Source of the DNA: Lepisosteus oculatus
Taxonomy: Eukaryota > Chordata > Actinopteri > Semionotiformes > Lepisosteidae
Reading direction: 5' to 3'
DNA: 64,000 bases
Assembly (NCBI RefSeq): GCF_040954835.1
Contig: NC_090712.1
Span: forward strand, 3,977,284-4,041,283
The notes under the pieces were generated by a model, which saw only the letters and a list, made by a program, of their open reading frames with translations, did no database searches and was not told the DNA's origin. Below are positions 13,501 through 23,639 of this stretch, in pieces (the first letter of the stretch is position 1; each line of letters opens with the position of its first letter). Position numbers and translations under genes: made by a program.

Positions 13501-14743
13501 GACCACACCTCAGCCTCTCTCTGCTATCTCCAAGGAACACTTTTACAAATGTAACAAAATGTGACAGGCCTGAGGTCTATTCATTAAAATGTTTCATGAC
13601 AAATGAAGCCCATGCACTTACGGTAATATAAGCCACAAAATAAAATCGCTCAAACATATGTTTATCTGCAATTCCACAGAGCTTATTTTTTCTGGTTTAT
13701 AATCAAATCCCTATGAATTAAGGCCATTCACATACTATGTACCTTTAAAGAAATTAAAGATTTTTTTTGCTTGCTTTTAACAAAAACAAGAAAACAGGAA
13801 CATCTCGGGTGCAGCTGGAGAAATCATCAAACTGACTTCTCGTCAAATTAGTTTCTTCTACAGTAACACTAGCATATTCCAGATGGGTACCTGCATTAAT
13901 TAACACACCAGTGAATGAAACGGTATTCATACTATCACAGTTCACAGAAACAGCATACATTTTTTATTATAATCGAAACTTGAGAAAACTCGGTCTTACA
14001 AAAAAAAAGATTTTTTTGAAGACACAAACAACTGAAAAATTAAAAATGGTTTCGAAAACGTCTTAACATTTATATATTTTCTGTACAAGCACAGCAATTG
14101 ATTATGAAAACGACCTCGATTTATAATTAATAAGCTCTTTCTTATCGGAATGTTGTCGAGCGTAATAATCACATTATGAATTCAGGCTGGCAAATAAAAG
14201 TGAACTTTCAATAGTGGATACAACAATTGTTTAGATTTTCAAATTGTTCAGATTTTCAAAACATCAGGCTGATACAACGCAGCGGTTACCGTGTAATCCA
14301 ACAACACACCCAAAGATAACAGCACAAACATCATATTAGCAAAACTAACTGAAATAAGTAACAACGTGTTTTATTCTGTTTATTCGTAATGGTGTTTTTT
14401 GAAACGAGTTGTAAACCGCAATGCAATCGCAAAATCACCGGGCATTTAATGTACATAAATTAAATAACTTCAGCAAACATAGCTCCCGAAGAGAATTCCC
14501 AAAACTCGCGTCAACAAATTTCCTCTGCTGTGATTACTCCTATCATCAGAATGATGGACATTGTAGCCGCTATACTCGAACTAAAAAACAAAACTCAAGT
14601 ATGACAGAGAAAAAAAGCATACTGGTGGAGCCACTCACCAGTTCAGTTTTACTCTGTTTTTCTGAAGTATTTCCTCCGTTAATTGTACTGTTTTCAGCAG
14701 GAGTCGGGTTGGCGGTGCCGTCTCCTTTCTCGGCTGGTGACAT
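1534..14743 (-). CDS. tpcn3: Two-pore cation channel, TPC3-like (5' part, 12 coding exons; gene runs off left edge)
   Basis: Two-pore channels are two-domain, 12-helix cation channels of endolysosomal or plasma membranes. Coding exons, 5' to 3': 14743-14639, 11710-11628, 10261-10147, 9468-9340, 8084-7968, 7517-7399, 6863-6762, 6101-5975, 4765-4564, 3496-3352, 2347-2162, 1598-1534. Phases agree across all 11 joins, giving 498 codons. Residues 1-35 are a polar N-tail. Domain I carries an S4-like RWSRVLRPLFLV, then RRAFRSIRNTLPEI, and a pore exon with TTANSPDVMMPAY, the typical TPC filter region. S6 is in exon 8. Exons 9-10 form the cytosolic EF-hand-like linker. Exons 11-12 start domain II (AFVYVYDFII…, FDTIIIIAALVATTVNFAL). 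The start is the ATG at 14743; an upstream in-frame TTG is not needed. From memory, the pore and S4 fit TPC3 better than TPC1 or TPC2. Domain II S4, pore and C-terminus are outside the window. Confidence 0.85.
1700..1950 (-). pseudogene. Decayed tandem copy of tpcn3 exon 11
   Basis: This block repeats the real exon at 2162-2347 together with about 50 bp of the intron upstream of it. The stretch around 1885-1945 matches 2335-2398 at roughly four bases in five by eye. The acceptor AG is kept at the equivalent of 2347/2348 (here 1897/1898). On the minus strand it still reads AFVYVYDFII, then a 2-base deletion relative to the real exon shifts the frame and a TGA follows. In the shifted frame a weak echo of the S1-S2 segment continues (FIGM…, then LYIVPFAQLLQ against LYMLEILLKL). 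Because intron sequence is included, this is a genomic tandem duplication and not a retrocopy. It may be a dead alternative exon. Confidence 0.75.
4015..4115 (+). repeat. Foldback-type repeat, family C, single arm
   Basis: It contains GGTTTATTCCCTGCTGAAAAG, AGAAGAAACACAATGTTTC and GCTGTGG…CTTCTTCGGCTGTG. The same motifs occur on both strands of the element at 47625-47835, so this looks like one arm or a deleted copy of that family. It lies in a tpcn3 intron. A purine-rich stretch follows to about 4200. Confidence 0.55.
7397..7398 (-). other. GC splice donor of tpcn3 intron 6
   Basis: On the minus strand the exon ends GGAAAAAG and the intron begins GCAAGT, so the donor is GC and not GT. Everything else in the site matches the donor consensus, as is usual for GC-AG introns. 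The join restores the frame exactly (…LFGKR, then KLVTNEG… in the exon at 6863-6762). Confidence 0.75.
8885..9160 (+). repeat. Family A retroelement, 5'-truncated copy
   Basis: It begins inside the family A body (ATCCCAGGGCTTTTCTCGAAAA) and runs to the shared tail with GTAAAGCGCTTTGAGT and TTATATACGTGTAAGGAATTATTA. It lies in tpcn3 intron 4, between the exons at 9340-9468 and 7968-8084. Confidence 0.7.
11783..11795 (+). repeat. Poly(G) tract, 13 G
   Basis: An uninterrupted run of 13 G about 75 bp upstream (in gene direction) of tpcn3 coding exon 2. On the transcribed sense strand it reads as poly(C), so it could add to the pyrimidine tract region of the intron. Length polymorphism or assembly error is likely here. 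Confidence 0.75.
12945..13215 (+). repeat. tRNA-headed SINE-like repeat, family B
   Basis: It starts with GGAGGCACAGTGATTAGCATTGCTGCCTC, a decayed tRNA-like A-box region, and ends with GATAGACTCCAGCTCCCC, GACCCTGTACTGGATAAAG and an A-rich TAAA tail. This tail is common to fish SINE or LINE elements. Related copies lie near 35070, 43685, 44195 and 56590 (reverse). It lies in tpcn3 intron 1. Confidence 0.6.
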
Positions 14744-17100
14744 TTCGATTTGCACCTTCCTTTCTCGGCTCGGCGATGGAAATGTTTTATTTTTCAACCC
14801 GTGAATTTTGCAGGAAATCCCGTGCTAAGAGGCAGTCGACTCCTCAAAAGCTCAAAACTTCTCTCAAGTTGGTCTTGAGGTCCTCCCTTCAGTTGTGCGT
14901 CGTGAAAAGCAGTTAGCCGAAAACTCCCACCCCCAAACACACACAGAAATAAAAAACAATAGATATAAACTATTCGAAACGGAACTCAGACATTACGCAT
15001 GGAAGAAAACGTAGCAATAAAACCGGTTTAATGTTTTCTTTGCTGAAGCCATGATATTTGACCCGTCATGTGACAGAAACCTGGCGGAAACTGGTACATT
15101 TCAGAGGAAAGGAAAAAGTCAGGTTTTCGGAGATCTTTGGTCAAAATAAGAAAACCGAACCTTGAAACTAAAACGATGACTTGCACTGTCCCAAGACATT
15201 TGAGTTAAAAAAGGAATGGATTTACCAATAATTACTAAAAATATCATTGTTTGAGACTGGGGATTCTATGTTGTAATGTTTAGGATGTAAAAGATCATCC
15301 ATTCCTTCAAAGCCTATCGGCGGATCTCTATCCACTGTGCTGTCCTGTCCTACTGATTCTTGTTTGCTGGAATTGAATGTTGGCATATTCATAATAATAT
15401 ATTTTTTTTTATTTGATCATTAAGATAATTGAGAACAAATTATTTACAGAGGCTATCTGGCCAAGAGGCGTACAGTTGTACAGTGTTACAAGAAGTACAA
15501 TCATGCACAGAACAAGACATGGCAGTGTAACATGGGAAAATCCATAGCAGCAAAAATGATCATATAAACGAGAACACTCTCCGATAAGAAGGTTTAGATA
15601 GGTTAAGATCACCGTGCATGTTTTCTGAAGTCGTTGGCAGCGGTAAATTGAAATGACTTGTGACTTGCGCTCGAACTTAGTGGTTGTTTTTTATATGTTC
15701 TGTTTTTAGCTTATGTAGGTGCTGCATTTTAAATTGTGGGATGCTGCAGAGAAGTGCTAATAAATTAAAGTTAGGAAGGTGTTTTCTCCGTTAGAGACGT
15801 GCGAAATTTGACCAGTTCATCTCGTCATGTATGGAGTAGTCTTTAGGGATCTGATACCTTTCATGGGTTTGAAGCCCTGTGTACAAGGTTCAGCTATATG
15901 AACAGGCGCTCTCCATGTCGTTATTGTAAATGAGGGTTTGTTCTTACTTTACCTGTGTTCTTAAAATAAAGGATTATAAAATGCTTGCAGGATTTTGGTC
16001 TCTTGAATAACGCAGTGGTGAGTGTGATCGGGGGCGCCAGTGATATATCTCTGGCAGTCAGAATGGCTTGAAAAACATCATGTTTCTCAAGCAGAGATTT
16101 CTAGCCATTTCTTCACTTCACCCTCATCAAAGATGGGGAGAGGGAGCCGAGTTCAGTGCATTTAACATTTTTTTTTCTGTTTTTGTTCCTCAAGAAAAAA
16201 TGACAGTGGAAAAAAGTGAAAGTGAATAGTGAAAAACAAATTTTGTTGCGCTAAAGTTAAATACGTCTGGGTTTGACTTGAGCTTGCAATTTATCAAAGG
16301 GTTCACGAAAGTTAAGCCACACCAACCAACCAGATTCCTATATATTTAAAAACAGCACAGTGCTTTTAAAGTAAACGATGTTAGCTGACATTAAATATTA
16401 ATATTAAGTACTAATAAATGGGTAGAGTACTTATTATAATAAAATGTATTTTATGACACTAGGACACTGATCCACTTGGCACTTTTAGCTTTCCAGTCTA
16501 TGGACTAATTAATCATAAATAGCACATTGCGCTCAGTACTATTTGGTGAAAACACTAGCAATGGGATGAAGCCAAAGTGCCAAGGCTGATAGCTCTGAAC
16601 TAGGAACTTCTAACTGGCCATTTGAACATCTCCACAAGACAAAACAAGGCCGTTTTCCTGCTGTTTTGTTGTCATGGGGATATATGCCTTGTAGGAAAGG
16701 GCTAACAGACGGAGGAACAGTATTGAAATAATAAAATATTGTTTTCAATTTTTAAACCGATTTCCCACACTCCGGATAGTTTGGAACATTGTAAAAAAAA
16801 TGAAATAGCGCACACCCGCACGCTCTGCGTGATTATACCCCCATCTGTCGGTCGACGATTTCATTTACAACTGGTTCACAACGCGTGGATGGCTCCTAGG
16901 GAAATCAAAACGTGGAAGAGAAATGACAGAATTGCTTGGATTACAACATGCACGAAACCGATACGCGATATTTTTTAGATATAGAGTTTAGAGTGAGGCG
17001 GGTCGTTCGTGATTGTGAGTTTTTCCCCACGCGAATTGGCGTTCTACGGAGCAGCAAGACGTATGAGCCTCGAGAGCTGCCGTAGAAGACGGCCGAGCAC
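14744..17100. other. Intergenic region between divergent tpcn3 and mtln
   Basis: It holds the 5' leader and promoter side of tpcn3 (about 14744-15100) and the upstream region of mtln. I saw no further open frame with family resemblance, no family A or B repeat and no RNA gene. The 15200-16900 part is AT-rich and unremarkable. The two genes are transcribed away from each other with about 2.4 kb between start codons, so a shared promoter is unlikely. Confidence 0.5.
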
Positions 17101-17190
17101 GCCTGCTCACGGGCTCGGTCACGTGGCCACCCGGGAGCGCGCATCGCGTCCCCGAAGGTTCTTCCTGCTCCAGCCCAGACAGAGGTGAAG
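17101..17190 (+). promoter_or_regulatory. GC- and CpG-rich promoter-proximal region of mtln with an E-box
   Basis: The 17000-17190 stretch is much richer in CpG than its surroundings and ends at the mtln start codon. It contains a perfect CACGTG palindrome at 17120-17125, 66 bp upstream of the ATG. CACGTG is the E-box bound by USF, MYC or MITF/TFE-type factors. The transcription start site cannot be seen; part of this may be 5' leader. Confidence 0.45.
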
Positions 17191-17361
17191 ATGGCAGACG
17201 TATCGGACAGGACGCTGCAGATAGCGATCTTGATTTCCTTCGCGTCCGGGTTCGTTGCGGGCTGGCAGGCAAACAGAATGAGAAGGCGGTTTCTCGACTG
17301 GAGGAAGAAAAGGCTGCAAGACAAGCTCTCAGAAACACAGAAGAAACTGGACTTGGCGTGA
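17191..17361 (+). CDS. mtln: Mitoregulin, 56-residue mitochondrial membrane micropeptide
   Basis: Mitoregulin (MTLN, SMIM37, formerly LINC00116) is a small mitochondrial membrane protein that binds cardiolipin, associates with the trifunctional protein and respiratory complexes, and supports fatty-acid oxidation and supercomplex assembly. The frame opens ATGGCAGACGTATC and ends in TGA after exactly 56 codons, the human length. The N-terminus reads MADVSDRTLQ. One hydrophobic helix follows (about residues 9-24, ending GFVAGW), then the conserved basic tail QANRMRRRFLDWRKKRLQ and the C-terminal TQKKLDLA. From memory nearly every family-invariant position is kept. It lies in a CpG-rich stretch between tpcn3 and the pgap4-like gene, on the same strand as nphp1, its human neighbour. 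The ORF is in a single exon and falls below common 60-codon cutoffs. Confidence 0.96.
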   Translation: MADVSDRTLQIAILISFASGFVAGWQANRMRRRFLDWRKKRLQDKLSETQKKLDLA

Positions 17362-18060
17362 TTCGAGGAGCGCTGTCAGTGCTATGCTAGTGGATCAAGA
17401 CGAAGGTACCATAAATTTTAAAGACGAACAAGATTGCGCTTGGACACATCTTGGATACATTTAGTAAATGTGAAGTCAACGTGCTAAAGTTCTGTGCTGA
17501 AACGTGTTCTCTGGCCATAATCTACACACATCACATAGCAACACGCATGCAGATTACCTATTACATACATAGGAAAATATATTCACTATAAGCTAAAATA
17601 ATATACCAAATAGTGAAAATGCACATGTATTTTAATTAATCGTAGTGAACTGATAGCAGATTGTGTTATTTGGTATTTTAGTATTTAGCATAACACAAAC
17701 CATATTGCTCTAGGTAAAATTGAAAAATATGGTATTCATACTAAATTCATGTTATTTGTACATTGTGAAATACTTGACATAGCAGAAGCAAACTTTGTCT
17801 CAACTAAATAATCATGTGTAACTGGTGTTTTGTGATGTTCTTTCTCAGGTTCTGCAAGCTTTGAACTGATAAACACATTGCCAACAACAGCGTGGGTCTG
17901 TGGAAATCGCAGAAGTCATGAAAACATTTCTCGAAGAGAAACAGTGATTTATTGCAAGATATGCATTTACCTGTCATCTTGTACATTGCTGGATCAAAAA
18001 GAGTGCTGTTACTACTACAATTTAGATTTTTTTATATTTTCTAAAAAAATAAATATCTAT
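17362..18060 (+). other. Probable mtln 3' untranslated region with one intron and a poly(A) signal
   Basis: After the stop, GACGAAG|GTACCA gives a plausible donor at 17406. TTCTTTCTCAG ends a good acceptor at 17848. AATAAA at 18048-18053 could end the transcript. This would make a two-exon gene with a noncoding second exon of about 220 bp. It is inferred only from splice and polyadenylation consensus. Confidence 0.35.
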
Positions 18061-18191
18061 TAAAAAAAGCATGTGTTTTTTATTTAATACACTGTCATAT
18101 TTCTTAAATTCTCTTTGGAGATCTCTGTTGGACAGATAAACTTAGGGATGGACATGAAATGATCTATTCTTGTCTCGAGAATTGACAGTGT

Positions 18192-18300
18192 GGATGCTGC
18201 ACATTGGTGGTGGTGGAGGAGAGTCCCCATTACCTGTAAAGAGCTTTGAGTGTCATGTCCAGAAAAGTGCTATATAAGTGTAAGCAATTATTATTATTGT
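18192..18300 (+). repeat. Family A retroelement, 3' tail only
   Basis: It begins at GCTGCACATTGGTGGTGGTGG and carries the shared GTAAAGAGCTTTGAGT and GTGCTATATAAGTGTAAGCAATTATTATTA tail. Only about 110 bp remain. The rest of 18300-19734 holds no gene I can support; it is AT-rich and presumably includes the 3' untranslated region of the minus-strand pgap4-like gene. Confidence 0.7.
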
Positions 18301-19734
18301 GTAAGTCTTTTAAAATTAAGAAGTCTACAACTTAGCTTCCTTGTTATCTGTTTATTTAAATACAGGGACATGACTTCAAGGAATTTGCAGACACTATACA
18401 ATTGCCAATGATTTGTTCCTCTCATATTGATTTATAAAAAGCCCACAATAAAATACACACGTCCCATAGGTGAGTGAACAGTGCAGCTATTGCAAACATT
18501 TCAGGTACCAACTAGTGTCTTACTGGTTCCCACATACGTTTTTGATGCACTATTAAAATATTTTTAATCCTTTTGTTTTAAAACGTCAGTAGTTTCCATG
18601 ATTTTGAAAGCAAATATAAAAGCTGGTCAAACCAGTTGTACAGAAACCAACTATTTCCAATTTTAGTGGGTAAAAGATAAGATGCATTTAATTAAATAAG
18701 CCAAAGCTACAGTATTTGAGGCAGACTGGCAAGATATGGCATACTGCTGCAGATGCCCAGAGGTTTGTTTGTATGTAGTGCATTCCTTAGGTTTATTTAG
18801 TACTAAAAAGCATGTTCTGTTTTTTACATATCCGTTTTAGGACATTTCCACTGTTTGTTTATTTTATAGATGTTCTTGAACCTTTCAGTAAAGCCAGTTT
18901 ATAACAAAGAATCACAAATTAAGGCAAAACATTTGACAAACTGAATCGCATAAAAACGTGATTTCCAATTGTACCTTTTAGCCCAGACACTAACATGGCC
19001 GTTTTAACAAGTAGTGCATTTGTAAACCAACCAAAACATTAAACATGCATCTACAATAAGCAATGAAACTCCCAAAACGACAATTAACAATACTGTATAT
19101 GCAGTGATTATACAGTATGTTCTGCCCAATATTCTCATAACTGGATTGATGATATGAGAGTGGTGTAAAGGCACTTAATGTTGATGTCAAACATGATGGA
19201 AATGGAGTAGTACTAAGATAATTGCAAGGCCATGCCTAAGGCCAAATCAGAGATTATTTCCATCTGTCTGACTGCATTTCATCACCCTTTCAGAGAACAG
19301 TGTAGGTAGTAAAAATAAGTAGTCTCATACTCCAGCACTCAACTATCTAAATTTCATCAATGTGTCTTTCCAACACTCTGCAGCATTTAATCAATTACAA
19401 GCTTACAGTATGTTGATCAATTCAATATTTTATCACACAATTGTAAAATTTCATGATCCCCCAAAAAACAGTCACAAAATGCTGCACACTGGTTAAACTG
19501 TTCCAAGACATACAGTATCAATAAACCCCAAAAGGTAACATTTAAAAACTATAGAAAATATTTTCATAGAAGTAAAGTGCACTTGAGGGTATGTGTTGTC
19601 CTGGATAGTGACGGTATTGTGGCAGATAGTTTTTCAACCAAGAAATAAAGCTAATTCCGTGTTAGTTTGCATAATCTCAGCCGTCAAGACCCGGAGCTGC
19701 ACAGCCCTGATTCAAGCAGGGTCGTAAGGCAGGC

Positions 19735-20922
19735 TCAGAGCAAGCGGGGCCGGACAGGATTGCTCCGAACGGAGGAGTAGGCCCCAATGTGGGTGACCAG
19801 GTTGGGCTCCAGACTGTGCGCCCTCTCTCCCGGGACGGAGCGGGCGAGGTGGTAGAGCACAATGTCCTTGGCTCTGCCCCTTTCACAGAAGGTCCCATCC
19901 AGGTACGCGGCAGCCCGGAGCGAGGCATTTCCGGGGAACAGCATAGCCGGGGTACAGCATTCGGTGGCTGGGGACACTGCGTAGAGCTGCGGGGAAATGC
20001 GCCGTACCTCCAGCAGGTAGTGCCTCCCCACGAGCTCCACAAACACCATGACGTAAAGAGTGAGGAAAACCATTTGGGCTGGAGAGAAGGAGAAGGAAGG
20101 GGAGAGGGAAAAGAGAAGACTCAGGACAGAGGCCCCAATGAGCCCCAGTCCTATCCACTCCAGGATGCGATATGGCTCAGGGTTCCAGTATCTCTGCAGT
20201 CTTTCTGGGTGGTACAGCTTGACGTAGAGGGTGTGGGAAGAAAACTGCCGAGAGAGCAAATTTTGGACCACAGGGAAGAAATCTTCCTTGGGCACAGCGT
20301 CGTCTTCTAAGACTATCACGTTTTCAGGCTGAGTCATCTCCCATCCTCTGCGCAGACAGAAAACGTAGTCCCTCTTCTCTTTTTCAAACGTGTTTACCCA
20401 GTTGCCACTCCCGTCTGAATCCTGGGGGGATCTTCGAATCACGCGGAACCATTTTCCCACTAGGGAGGCATCTTCATTTGCCAGGGGATCCCTTTCCACG
20501 TCGCACACCAGCACCTCCGCCGCGCAGCCTTGTCTGCCACAGGCCGCTAGGAGGGAAGACAGCTGCTGCATCACCTGCAGTAAATAATGATACCCACTTC
20601 CCTCCTTTCGTTGTGCACTTATCACAGTAATCAGGAGCTCTGGCCTCTTCTGGCCTGCATGTTTTCTAAAGTCTGGGACTGGAGTTGAGTGCACACCCTG
20701 CCAGTAACGGAGGGCTTCTTGGCCTTTCTGATAACTCTCCTCTAGAAATCTATCGCTCATGGTGTTCAGGTACAAAGGCTTGATGAAGTAGTAAGAGTAA
20801 AGCAAACGGTGACAGGCCATAGGCAGAAAAACCACAAACGTCAGCAGGCACAGGACCAGGCTCTGAGCAAAGGGGCTGGACCAGCGCAGGTGTCTTCGCA
20901 TCAACAATTTCCATCGAGGCAT
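19735..20922 (-). CDS. pgap4: PGAP4/TMEM246-like GPI-GalNAc transferase, single coding exon
   Basis: PGAP4 is the Golgi glycosyltransferase that adds GalNAc to the first mannose of GPI anchors. The frame encodes 395 residues (human about 403). Visible in order: a short cytosolic N-tail; TM1 (about 21-40, ending MACHRLLYSYYF); a GT-A-type luminal domain with NTFEKEKRDYVFCL (177-190) and the acidic DxD-like triad in VLEDDAVP (EDD at 206-208); YVKLYHPERLQRYWNPEP (233-250); the family's unusual pair of membrane helices inside the catalytic domain (about 253-272 and 281-299), ending ELVGRHYLLE; then ATECCTPAMLFP (319-330) and a C-terminal EPNLVTHIGAYSSVR. It is intronless within the coding region, as in mammals. 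On the minus strand the ATG follows TTCTTTGCCCAG directly, so a splice acceptor may join a noncoding leader exon at the start codon. Its place beside mtln and nphp1 is unexpected, so it may be a paralogue. Confidence 0.93.
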   Translation of the reverse strand: MPRWKLLMRRHLRWSSPFAQSLVLCLLTFVVFLPMACHRLLYSYYFIKPLYLNTMSDRFLEESYQKGQEALRYWQGVHSTPVPDFRKHAGQKRPELLITVISAQRKEGSGYHYLLQVMQQLSSLLAACGRQGCAAEVLVCDVERDPLANEDASLVGKWFRVIRRSPQDSDGSGNWVNTFEKEKRDYVFCLRRGWEMTQPENVIVLEDDAVPKEDFFPVVQNLLSRQFSSHTLYVKLYHPERLQRYWNPEPYRILEWIGLGLIGASVLSLLFSLSPSFSFSPAQMVFLTLYVMVFVELVGRHYLLEVRRISPQLYAVSPATECCTPAMLFPGNASLRAAAYLDGTFCERGRAKDIVLYHLARSVPGERAHSLEPNLVTHIGAYSSVRSNPVRPRLL

Positions 20923-22559
20923 CTGGGCAAAGAATGCACTTGCTTTTTTTAAATCCTCGTATTCACAACCTTTGCTTTAAGTATCACCGAATTTGATTTA
21001 AATATCACATAATCACACACTTTAAATGAGATGTCCATCAATATATATCTATATTAAGACTTAGCTTTCTTGGTTCCAATTTCAAAAGTCAGTCAGAGCT
21101 TTTCTCAGATTTGGACTCTTTATGGAAAATTACACAGGTTCCCGCTATTTGACGGCTTTTTACCAGCTGTCACTCAGATCCCATGAAATCTGTGGTGTTT
21201 TCTTAACACGGCGGAAATCTCAGACCTTCTCAGCACCTTTCATTTTTAATATAACCTAGGAGACAGAATTGGTGTCGGTAGTAAGTCAAGCAGTCAGACA
21301 GTAAACGGATGTTGTAAAAAAATAAATAAAATTGAGATTAGGAAGAAATGACTAATCGCAACACCCTCTACCCTTACATGTAAAACCTATATCTATATTT
21401 GTCTTTTTTAACAACTAATACTAGTCTCTTCTAAAAAAAATTAACATTATCTAAACACAATAGCTGTTATGTCCTCTTCTAATTGCGATAAAACTGAGGA
21501 TGTTACTGGGTTTTTCCCAATCATTTATATAAAACTGAATCGATGGAGGGGAGTGCCTTCAATACTAGATGGACTTTTTAACTTCGTACTCAGGAATGCT
21601 GTAAAGACTTTTCTTTTGTTTTTCCAACTAAGAAATATTGCCTTGCTGAGCTGAATTTGTTCTGAGAAAAAACTGATTCCCGTCTTTGTTTCGTTTTTCT
21701 TTTTCAGGGTCCGATTCCTGCGACACTCTGCTTGCAGCAGGAATCTCTCAAAGTTCACTCAAGTTGCAGGAAGGTCAGAATTCAACAGCTGGAATCCCGA
21801 CTAGACCGCGCAAGGGATGATACTCCTGTCCTGGATTTCCAGCATTTGGAAATTCTTCTTAACACTTTATTATTGTAGAATGAATCTTATACACCTCCGT
21901 GCTGTTTAAAAAAATATACTATCCCGGGAGGTCTGCGTTTGAGGGATGGAATATAATTATCAGATTTTCGAAAGTGTTATTAAACGAATAACGGAACCAG
22001 CCAATTAATTAATAGTTAAACGTGAACCCCTTCCTACCAACTGTATTGCTTAAGATCTGTGAGCCAAAGGCGTTTAACCGTAAGCACCTTAGGAAAGTCA
22101 CAGTAATCGTTATGTTAATTGGTACAAATATCTTTTTGTTTCCAGTTCCTGATTCTCTTATTACTGTAGTACAATACAGTAGTACTATGCTACGAGAACG
22201 CTGGACTCCTTTTAAGGATTAAGGAAATTACGTTTTCATTCACACCTGTTTACTACCAGGAAAAAAAACTAAATTTCCTCTACCTTTTAAGAACAAGAGC
22301 TCTTCTAATCGTTGAAAAGCGATTTGCGATGTTACAAAAAAAAACGTTTTTGTACATTACGCCACGAACTATTTGTTATCAGTATTGTTACCTTATCTCA
22401 AAAGCCAGTCACGCACTCTCCCTTGCTTACAGTATGTGCGGCTTTGCTCTTCGCGCAAGATCTGCACACTTTAAGATGATTTACAAAAGATTCGAAATTT
22501 TCTGTCAGGAAGTTAAGAATTTTCATAAGCCAGCCCCACTTGCTCTTTTATGGCTGACT
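20923..22559. other. Region upstream of the pgap4-like gene; no gene seen
   Basis: AT-rich DNA. It should contain the noncoding first exon(s) of the minus-strand pgap4-like gene. I could not fix a leader exon by eye. Short open frames here show no family resemblance. Confidence 0.4.
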
Positions 22560-22700
22560 GTACGTCAGCTCACCTCACGCAATTGGTTCGTGCGGTAGTT
22601 GCTAAGAGTTGTGTTGACCTTCTCGCATGGTGACGTCACTCACGCAATATCCTCCGATAGGAATTGTGGGATATAGAGAGTTTCGGGGTGTTGGTTCTCT
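22560..22700. promoter_or_regulatory. Candidate promoter with a perfect CRE between the pgap4-like gene and nphp1
   Basis: A short stretch richer in CpG than the AT-rich flanks. It holds the cAMP-response palindrome TGACGTCA at 22631-22638 and a further ACGTCAG at about 22563. It lies between the divergent pgap4-like (minus) and nphp1 (plus) genes and could serve either or both. Position and motif are the only support. Confidence 0.35.
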
Positions 22701-23449
22701 CGAGGAATTTCTGAGAAAATAAATCAGAGGAAAGTTTTGACTGTAACATTTGTACATTTTGTGAATCCGAGATTGAAACAACTGAACGCATTTTTCTCAT
22801 GTCATCATTTTGGCACTTTCTGGCGCTCTGTCTGTTCTTGGTTAAATAGTAATATTTGTGTAAATCTAACTTAGTGATGTTGTTCTCGGTGTTCAGAATA
22901 AGAACAAAGAAGTTAAATGTTATTCTTACGCCGGCAAAATTTTACATACAGACGTGTAGAGTGAAAAGTACTCCTATTGCTTTAAAGAATTTACTACTTT
23001 ATTTAAGGTATACTCAAATTAATTAAAAATATAAAAAGATATGCTCGGTGAACTGATTTACAGAAATATTTTAGCATATAAACTTATTTAATGTAACCCC
23101 TACACAACGCAACCTTCGTATTGTTGATAAGGCTCTGTCTTGTTATTCATTTGATGTTGCCTTTGCTGTGTCATGTTGCAGCATCTGTATGTGCATACCC
23201 TTGTTTGTTATAATTTCTGTATATTAAAAATAAAAAACAATGTTTTGCACAATGTAAAATCTGCTGAGATTCTCTCTTTATAGGCGGGATGACAGTACAT
23301 AGTTATTTTTAAAAATGATCACTTTAAACGCAAAATTAACAATCTTAAATGATCTAAGATTGTTAATTCTCTTGTCTTGGCAGAGGCAACAGCGACAGTG
23401 ACCTGTTTCTGGACTAAACGCATATACACATATACTGCTACATCTGTTC

Positions 23450-23475
23450 TCTTTCTTTTTCTTTTTCTTTTTCCC
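23450..23475 (+). repeat. (CTTTTT)n pyrimidine microsatellite
   Basis: Repeated CTTTTT-like units in the region upstream of nphp1. It directly precedes an AT-rich stretch with TATATTTATAT-type low complexity to about 23580. Confidence 0.6.
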
Positions 23476-23639
23476 GTTTACAACCACTTTTGTGCAATAT
23501 ATGCCAGGGACCTGTGCAATACATTTATATTTATATGTATATCTATGGTTACATCTATATTTATATTCATACGTGTGATACGATTTTCTGTGTACTGTTC
23601 TGTTCTAGTTTCCTCTTGTGTGTCCGGACTGTGAGTAAC

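Noticed and set aside
14744-14797. N-terminal extension of tpcn3 to a TTG codon
   Set aside because: Initiation at TTG is not expected in a vertebrate gene; the ATG at 14743 lies in frame and gives a full first exon.
19789-20310. 173-codon plus-strand open frame
   Set aside because: Antisense shadow of the pgap4-like gene; no family resemblance.
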